From positions 66,619,371 through 66,683,370 of the forward strand of contig NC_053393.1 in the NCBI RefSeq assembly GCF_905171765.1: a stretch of DNA of 64,000 bases. Direction: 5' to 3'. The position numbers were made by a program, and so were the translations under genes. The stretch is from Bufo bufo. Its lineage: Eukaryota > Chordata > Amphibia > Anura > Bufonidae. The notes under the pieces were generated by a model, which was not told the origin of the DNA, searched no databases, and saw only the letters and a list, made by a program, of their open reading frames with translations. Numbering within the stretch: position 1 is the first letter of the stretch; the number at the start of each line of letters is the position of its first letter. Positions 57,897 through 64,000 of this stretch are shown here, in pieces.

Positions 57897-60600
57897 TGCC
57901 TCCGCACCGGGAGTATGACTGTCCCGTCAATCTTATTCCCGGAGCTAAATTGCCCAAATCTCGGTTGTATAATCTTTCGGAACCCGAAAGAAAGGCTATG
58001 TGAGAATATATCACCAAGAGTTTGACAAAGGGACATATTAGACCATCCAAGTCCCCAGTGGCTGCTGGATTTTTCTTTGTAAAGAAAAAGGATGGTACCC
58101 TGAGACCATGTCTGGACTTCCGTGAGCTCAATCGTATTACCGTCCGTGATCCTTACCCCCTTCCTTTGATTCCGGATTTGTTTAGTCAGATTGTCGGTGC
58201 CAAGGTGTTCTCTAAATTGAATCTGAGGGGGCATATAATCTTGTAAGGGTCAAGGAGGGGGATGAGTGGAACACCGCATTTAATACCCCTGAGGGTCATT
58301 TTGAAAATCTGGTCATGCCCTTTGGGTTAACCAATGCTCCTGCGGTTTTTCAACACTTTGTGAATGACATCTTTCATCATCTGGTGGGGAGGTTTGTCGT
58401 TGTATACCTTGATGACATACTAATTTATTTGCCTAATATGGAGACTCATCAGGATCACGTGAGACAGGTGTTACAGATCCTAAGAGAGAATAAGTTGTAT
58501 GCTAAGATGGAAAAGTGTGTATTTGCTGTACAGAAACCCAGCAATTTCTGGGTTACCTGCTCTCATCCTCAGGTTTTCGGATGGATCCCGAGAAGGTCCG
58601 TGCCGTGTTGGACTGGGATCGACCCGAAAATCTGAAAGCGCTTATGCTGTTTTTGGGGTTTACCAACTACTACCGTAAATTTATCTTAAACTATTCATCG
58701 GTGGTTAAACCTTTAACAGACATGACTAGGAAGGGTGCTGATATTTCTATCTGGTCTGATGCAGCATTACATTTCTGCTGTGAAAGAATGTTTTGCTTCG
58801 GCCCCTATTCTGGTGCAACCGGACGTGTCTCAGCCATTTTTTGTTGAGGTTGACGCGTCTGAGGTAGGGGTAGGAGCAATATTGTCGCAGGGTCCTCCAC
58901 CCAGTAAATGGCGCCCATGTGCACTTTTCCCTAAAAAACTCTCGACTGCTGAAAAGAATTATGATGTGGGGAATAGGGAATTGCTGGCCATTAAGTTGGC
59001 GTTCGAGGAATGGCGGCATTGGTTGGAAGGAGCAATTCATCCTATTGCGGTAATTACGGATCACAAGAATCTGGCCTACTTGGAGTCGGCTAAGCGACTG
59101 AACCCAAGGCAGGCCAGATGGTCATTGTTTTTCACCAGATTTACCTTCATTGTCACATACCGCCCTGGGGTTAAGAACGTCAAGGCGGATGCTTTGTCAC
59201 GTAGCTTTCCTGGGGGGGAAGGGGGGTGAGTCTAATGACTCTAGTCCCATTTTATCTGAAGGGGTGGTTATATCCGCTCTTTATCCTGATCTCGAGGCCA
59301 GGGTGTTGGAGGCACAGGAGGATGCTCTGGACTTTTGTCCTCAGGGGAAGTTTGTTTCCTCAGAATTACGTCAAAAGGTGTTCGAGGAACATCACTGTAC
59401 GGTGGTTGCTGGGCACCCTGGGAGTAGATCGACTGTCGATCTCATCTCTCATCTGGTGGCCGGGGTTGCGTAAGTGTATTGAGGACTATGTGTCAGCCTG
59501 TGGTACCTGTGCACGTGCTAAGGTGACACATACTCGGCCTTCCGGATCTCTGCTTCCATTGCCCATCCCGTCCAGACCTTGGACCCATTTGTCCATGGAT
59601 TTTATCACGGATTTAGCGAATTCTTCGGGAAAGACCGTGATTCTGGTGGTTGTCGGTCGTTTTAGTAAAATGGCACACTTTATTGCATTACCTAGTCTAC
59701 CCAATGCTAAAACTCTTGCGCAGGTGTTTGTCGACAACATCGTGAAACTACATGGCATTCCCTCTGATGTGGTGTCCGATAGAGGGACTCAGTTTGTTTC
59801 CAGATTCTGGAGAGCGTTCTGTACTCGTCTGGGTGTACAATTGTCCTTCTCTTCGGCTTTTCAAGCTGAGTCGAACGGACAGACGGAGCGCACTAATCAG
59901 AATCTGGAGACTTGCTTGAGATGTTTTGTTTCAGAGAATCAGGAAGAGTGGTCTTCATTTTTGTCGTTTGCTGAGTTTGCTATAAATAACCGTAGACAGG
60001 AATCCACTGGTAAGTTGCCGTTTTTTGGGGCATATGGGTTCCATCCACAGTTTGGTACATTTTCTGGTGCTTATAATTCTGGCATTCCTGAGGAGGAAAG
60101 ATTTTCCTCTTCTTTGTCTTCTATTTGGTGGAAAATCCAAAATAACCTGGAAAAGATGGGCAACAGGTATAAGCATGCGGCTGACAGGAAACGTATGAGT
60201 GGTCCGGACCTGAGAGTGGGTGATTCTGTGTGGCTGTCTACAAGAAACATTAAACTTAAGGTACCTTCTTGGAAGTTGGGACCAAGATTTATTGGTCCAT
60301 ATAAGATCACTGCCATTGTTAACCCTGTAGCCTTCCGTCTTAAACTTCCTCAGGCATTGAAAATCCATAAAGTTTTTCATAAATCGTTGTTAAAGAAATG
60401 TGTTGAACCTGTTGAGCCGTCCTCCTTGCCTCCCGCTCCTGTCATGGTGGACGGCAATTTAGAATTTCAGATCAGCAGGATTGTGGACTCCCGAGTTCTC
60501 CGGAGATCCCTCCAGTATGTCGTTCATTGGACAGGGTACGGACCAGAGGAGAGGATGTGGGTTCCAGCGACGAGCTCATCCTGATAAGGTCGGTCCTGGT
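57897..60600 (+). pseudogene. Gypsy-B pol: RT, RNase H, integrase and chromodomain
   Basis: Domains in order: pre-[22 protein letters not shown] with [38 protein letters not shown] and the active site [11 protein letters not shown] (near 58410); RNase H ([38 protein letters not shown], 58835-59100); integrase zinc region (HHCTVVAGHPGSRS; then CGTCARAK near 59500); catalytic core HLSMDFITDL, VVSDRGTQF, SNGQTERTNQNLE; and a C-terminal chromodomain (VDSRVLRRSLQYVVHWTGYG, 60483-60540). A stop at 58001 and frameshifts near 58240, 58555, 58775, 59215 and 59465 inactivate it. One integrase residue, Gly in VVVGRFSKM, is Asp in the Gypsy-A copy. The chromodomain identifies the chromovirus branch of Gypsy. 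Confidence 0.9.
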
Positions 60601-60639
60601 TGCCCAGAGGTCACCCGTAGAAGGGGGGCGCGGGGGTAC

Positions 60640-61226
60640 TGTCACACTGGTGACAGGTTTTAGAAGGTCTGAAAGATTATCTGCATATTAGTGATCTGAC
60701 AGCCTCTTTTGGTTTTGGTTTCACTTTCTGTGTTGCTTGTATGTCCACACCTCCTGTTCAGGTGTGGATCATGTGACCTTCACCTCCCCCCATTTAGTCT
60801 GACTCTACCCATCACTCCTTGCTTCATTTGGTTTTTGGAAGAGCTGGAGTGTGGTTCTAGTTGAAGTCCTGTTCATCCATCATCCATCAGCCTCAGAAGT
60901 TAAGTGTTCCGTTTGTTGTATTTTGTATTCCCCCTCACCTTTGTTGTTTACTGGGCCTCAGCGAGATGCTGGTTCCTTCACCAGGTAAGGAGCAGGTAGT
61001 CTCTGCCCAGTCATTAATATTAGTGCATCCGAGGGCCACCAGGGTTTTCTAGGTTCCTGTGTATGGGCATCTCTACCATTGTGAGGTGCCCATATGGATA
61101 GGAGTTAGGGCCAGGAGCAGGGTTTTATAGGTGGTGACCCTTTTCCTTCCCTAGCGGTGAGGCCTAGTGTCTTTTTCCCTTCCTTCTTGTTGTCTTTTGG
61201 TGTTCTCCCCTACTACATCCGTGACA
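60640..61226 (+). repeat. Gypsy-B 3' LTR
   Basis: 587 bp from TGTCACACTGGTGACAGG to ACTACATCCGTGACA, followed by the CTTAA duplication. It shares organisation with the solo LTR at 17109-17716, indicating related but different Gypsy families. Confidence 0.9.
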
Positions 61227-61289
61227 CTTAAACATTGTATTGCCTTCCAGGACCCTCCATTAACCGGCCACAGATGAACACAGGAGACA

Positions 61290-61905
61290 CCTCATCTGTG
61301 GGCGTCCCGCCACCATCTCAAAGGTGTCTCAAGACCATCCTGTAACTCAGAGGCCCACAAATCCATACCCACATCATTGAGATGTACATCATCGGCCTTC
61401 AGAAATTGAGGAGCAGCAGCCTCCAATTCCCTATGGCACACCGCAAATCCTCTACTGACGCTGGACAAAACGACCCACCTCCTTATTGAGCTTCGCCCGC
61501 GCCTTATTAATCTTCTCCACTGACCTCGCAAACCGCCACGACCGTCTAGCAACCACTTCAGACCAAACGACCAACAAATCAGGAAACTCACCCAACAACC
61601 GCAACAGATCCAGTTTGATGTCGCGTATCACATTCCTTGAGTGACGAACACTTAAATCGTTTCCCCCGACATGCAAAACTAAAATGTTGGGAGGCCTATC
61701 CAACAAAGCAAAAGCATGAAATTACGGCAACACTCGACACCACAGAAGCCCCCTCACACCAATCCACCGCACTTGCAACTCCTCCGGCCGAAAACCCAAT
61801 TGCCTTCCTTTCCTCCGCACGTCGGCTCTCAGCGCTCCTCAGTGAACGTACGAATGACCGGGAATCCACGCCAAGCACGAAGATGACCCTAAAAAACAAA
61901 CACAA
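61290..61905 (-). pseudogene. SGNH-hydrolase domain of the Ngaro-like element
   Basis: In minus-strand translation, AWIPGHSYVH (about 61872-61842) provides the block I Gly-His-Ser, ILVLHVGGNDLS (61651-61690) provides the block III Gly-Asn-Asp, and LKADDVHLNDVG (61370-61405) provides the block V Asp-x-x-His. These are the expected catalytic positions of SGNH/GDSL esterases. Stops interrupt it after YVH, after RVLP and after RFVQRQ, each explainable by a single substitution, so this copy is dead. It lies directly after the recombinase ORF. Such a hydrolase is known in vertebrate Ngaro elements; its role in transposition is not established. Confidence 0.72.
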
Positions 61906-61943
61906 TGAGACTTGGTCCAAACATGACAACAAAAAACCCACCA

Positions 61944-62910
61944 CTACAACAAATGAGGGCGAATATATCCCCGAAAGCAATCCGATTCCCACCGACCGAT
62001 CCGCTTAATAGCCACATCACTTAGCCCCCATCTGGCTGCCTCAGTCGCTGCTCCTATCCTGAAGGAATGAGACGCAAACTCCATGGCCGGAAAACCAGCA
62101 GCCGTCAGACACCGCCTGAAGATCGCCACAAACTGAAAACGGGACAATGCCGCACCATTCTGGTGCACCAAAAAGGAACCCGCTACACCCGGCCGTAACG
62201 ACAAAAATTCTTCCACACACCGAACAGGGCACAGCACGGACCCCACCAATGGGCGCAACAAAACGCAAACCGCTCTACCGACTTGGTCAGTCTTTGACCT
62301 ACGCAAAACACAGCGCACACCTTCCTCATCTAAACGAATGTCATCCCACAACAGTCCGCCACCTCGCACACTGCTACTCGCTATCAGCTCAGAGACCCTA
62401 AAGGCCCCGCAGAAAGCCAATGAAAACACAGCCCGAAACAAACACACCTCATACCAAGAATTGCAAACCACACCAACCTGCTCCCACAACTGTTGTAACA
62501 CAGAAAAAGAAACCGGACGACGAGTATCCTTCCTAACAGCACTGCGCTGATAGCCCTTCAGCGCCTGTCGCACCAAAAAACTCCAGGACACGTCAGCCAA
62601 ACCACGCAAACGTAACCAAAATGCCACAGCCGCCACCCTTTTTGAAGCTACCGAAAAAGACACTCCTGCACTATTATAACACGAAATAAACCAACAACAC
62701 ATGAAAATCCTCCGCAACCTCACAACCCCCCACCTGATCCACCAACCGTTCCCACTGAGACCACACAGAAGAATAAGCTGACCACGTACTCCTAACCACA
62801 GACCGCCTAATCAGATCTGATGAGACCCCAAGGCCACGCTCTAGAGCCACCGAGGACAGGGCAGACCGTTCACGTCCGCGCCTGGCACCAAACTGCGAAA
62901 ACGGTCCCAC
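61944..62910 (-). pseudogene. Ngaro tyrosine recombinase, one frameshift
   Basis: The N-terminal core-binding part is in one frame (62910-62674; STWSAYSSVWSQWERLVDQV) and overlaps the end of the RT ORF by ~70 bp. The rest is in a second frame (62723-61944, 259 codons). The frame change near 62680 falls inside continuous homology (LLVYFV joined to YNSAGVSFSVASKRVA), so I read it as a mutation. Catalytic residues are present: Arg in GAFRVSEL, HSFR (His-x-x-Arg), GRWESD, and Tyr in GYIRPHLL just before the stop. It would integrate circular cDNA by site-specific recombination, leaving no target duplication. The small number of lesions suggests moderate age. Confidence 0.85.
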
Positions 62911-64000
62911 TGAAAACGAGAAAGGGAATCAGCAATGGAATTATCAACACCAGGAACATGCACTGCCACAAAACAAGCATTCAATCTTAACCCTCTGAGA
63001 ACCAGGTGCCGAAGCAGACGCACAACAGGAGGTGAATTAGCTGACTGACTATTAATTGCTTGCACTACACCCAAATTATCACAACAGAAACGCACTCGCT
63101 TATTCCGTAACAACTCCCCCCACAATTCAGTCGCTAAAACAATCGGGAACAGCTCCAACAGCGCAAGATTGCCAAGCAAGCCAGCCCCTCTCCACTCCTC
63201 CGGCCAAGGACCCGTACTCCATTGCCCTTGACAAAACGCATCCGTAAACAATTCCAAATCCGCACTATCAACAGGCGCCTCCATCCAGATTGAACGACCA
63301 TTAAATTCCATCAAAAAACGCTCCCAAACCTCCAGATCTGCCCGCACCTCCGCAGACAACCTCAAATAATGAAATGGTACCCGAACACCTGCTGTAGCCA
63401 TGGCCAATCGCCTACAGAACACCCGCCCCATGGGCAAAATTCTGCAAGCAAAATTCCATTTACCCAAAACTGACTGAACACGACGTAACTGCACTTTCTT
63501 CGACCTACGCAGAAAAGCAACCTCACTGCGCAAATCTACCACTTTATCTTTCCGCAACCTGCATTCCATAGCCACACTATCTATCACTATCCCCAAGAAC
63601 TTGACTGACGTAGCCGGCCCCTCAGTTTTTTCCAAAGCTAACGGCATGCCGAACCTGGCAGCCACCCGCTCCATCGTGCGCAGCAACACTAAACAAACCC
63701 GCGACCCAGCCGGACCAAGAAACAAAAAATCGTCCAGATAGTGTAACACAGAATTCCAACCCACTTCTTGCTTCACAACCCATTCTAAAAATGAACTGAA
63801 CGTTTCAAACAAAGAACTAGCACAACCCATAGGTAGACAGCAATCAACGTAAAATTGCCCCTCCCATCTAAAACCGAGTAAATGGAAGCTATCCGGATGA
63901 ATGGGCAACAAACGAAAAGCAGCCTCAATGTCCGTTTTTGCCAACAACGCCCCATACCCGAAACGACACACCCACCGCACAGCCTCATCAAACGACGTAT
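62841..64000 (-). CDS. Ngaro reverse transcriptase/RNase H, 5' end outside window
   Basis: The frame is open from the window edge (TSFDEAVRWV) to TAA-type closure at 62841, over 386 codons. RT signatures: LLAKTDIEAAFRLLPIHPD, CLPMGCASS and the active site LHYLDDFLFLG; then LGIVIDS and the thumb region. RNase H follows with LELFTDAFCQGQWS, LALLELFPIVLA and CDNLGVVQAIN, ending near VPGVDNSIADSLSRFQW. The DIRS/Ngaro-type RT is recognised by MGCASS and YLDDFL. No internal stop is present in the visible part. The true start lies beyond position 64000, so completeness cannot be judged. The recombinase reading begins inside its last ~70 bp. Confidence 0.9.
   Translation of the reverse strand, partial: TSFDEAVRWVCRFGYGALLAKTDIEAAFRLLPIHPDSFHLLGFRWEGQFYVDCCLPMGCASSLFETFSSFLEWVVKQEVGWNSVLHYLDDFLFLGPAGSRVCLVLLRTMERVAARFGMPLALEKTEGPATSVKFLGIVIDSVAMECRLRKDKVVDLRSEVAFLRRSKKVQLRRVQSVLGKWNFACRILPMGRVFCRRLAMATAGVRVPFHYLRLSAEVRADLEVWERFLMEFNGRSIWMEAPVDSADLELFTDAFCQGQWSTGPWPEEWRGAGLLGNLALLELFPIVLATELWGELLRNKRVRFCCDNLGVVQAINSQSANSPPVVRLLRHLVLRGLRLNACFVAVHVPGVDNSIADSLSRFQWDRFRSLVPGADVNGLPCPRWL

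Larger units (their letters stand above)
57868..61226 (+). mobile_element. Gypsy-B: internally deleted chromodomain Gypsy element
   Basis: Flanked by the 5-bp duplication CTTAA (57863-57867 and 61227-61231). Both ends have the LTR terminus TGTCACAC-GGTGACAGGTT. The 3' LTR (60640-61226) is complete, but only the first ~29 bp of the 5' LTR remain before the sequence jumps to the protease-RT boundary. The rest of the LTR, primer-binding site, gag and most of the protease are deleted. A purine-rich tract (AGAAGGGGGGCGCGGGGG) precedes the 3' LTR. It is inserted in the Ngaro-like element. Confidence 0.92.
57450..64000 (-). mobile_element. Ngaro-like tyrosine-recombinase retrotransposon, partial
   Basis: Minus-strand order is RT/RNase H (from beyond the window end to 62841), tyrosine recombinase (62910-61944), SGNH-hydrolase region (about 61900-61290), then a 3' non-coding part that continues, after the inserted Gypsy-B, at 57867-57450. 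RT followed by recombinase without a methyltransferase, plus a hydrolase, is the arrangement known for vertebrate Ngaro elements. The characteristic split direct repeats cannot be judged because the 5' end lies outside the window. The boundary near 57450 is approximate. Confidence 0.82.

Noticed and set aside
57683..58234. 183-codon minus-strand frame
   Set aside because: It crosses the Ngaro/Gypsy-B junction and is antisense to Gypsy RT, so it cannot be an ancestral gene.
62041..62550. Frames on both strands within the recombinase region
   Set aside because: Shadows of the tyrosine recombinase; they lack its motifs.

Overview
The window looks like a piece of a large, transposon-dense vertebrate genome, most likely a frog or toad. 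I infer this from the company of elements rather than from a host gene: BED-finger hAT transposons in several families, Tc1 elements with long inverted repeats, a T2/Kolobok-like foldback MITE with TTAA ends, a CR1-clade LINE ending in TTCTATGT-type repeats, a chromodomain Gypsy element, and a tyrosine-recombinase (Ngaro-like) retrotransposon with an SGNH-hydrolase region. I found no convincing host gene, tRNA, rRNA or CRISPR array.

Layout. 1-9.2 kb: little recognisable apart from a 290-bp foldback, LTR-like remnants and a 3.3-kb element with ~355-bp inverted arms (4822-8094) between 15-bp direct repeats. 9.25-21.2 kb: one complete hAT insertion (hAT-1; 16-bp terminal match, 8-bp ATGCAGAT duplication) that was itself hit by a full-length L1-type LINE with two open reading frames (10633-16831) and by a Gypsy solo LTR (17109-17716). 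21.2-30.6 kb: non-coding, with Tc1 remnants, a 723-bp T2-like MITE inserted in one of them, and further hairpins. 30.6-35.8 kb: a second, 5'-truncated copy of the hAT-1 family on the minus strand, carrying a Tc1 element with an uninterrupted 344-codon transposase. 35.8-45.7 kb: a decayed Gypsy pol gene split by hAT-3 (36941-44185; 8-bp GTTACAAC duplication). 45.7-52.4 kb: hAT-4, carrying a decayed Tc1 and a 5'-truncated CR1. 52.4-57.4 kb: a relative of the 4.8-8.1 kb repeat and unclassified DNA. 57.45-64 kb: a Ngaro-like element on the minus strand, broken by a deleted chromodomain Gypsy (57868-61226; 5-bp CTTAA duplication) and running off the window end.

The genes work as separate selfish elements, not as a pathway. 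Nesting gives relative ages: Gypsy-A is older than hAT-3 and hAT-4; hAT-4 is older than its Tc1 and CR1; hAT-1 is older than L1 and the solo LTR; hAT-2 is older than Tc1-B; Ngaro is older than Gypsy-B. The L1 and Tc1-B have intact reading frames and look youngest. The strongest leads are the intact L1 and Tc1-B, the Ngaro SGNH module, the asymmetric foldback with long direct repeats, and a palindrome of the CCATTGAAGTCAATGG type near the ends of different hAT families.
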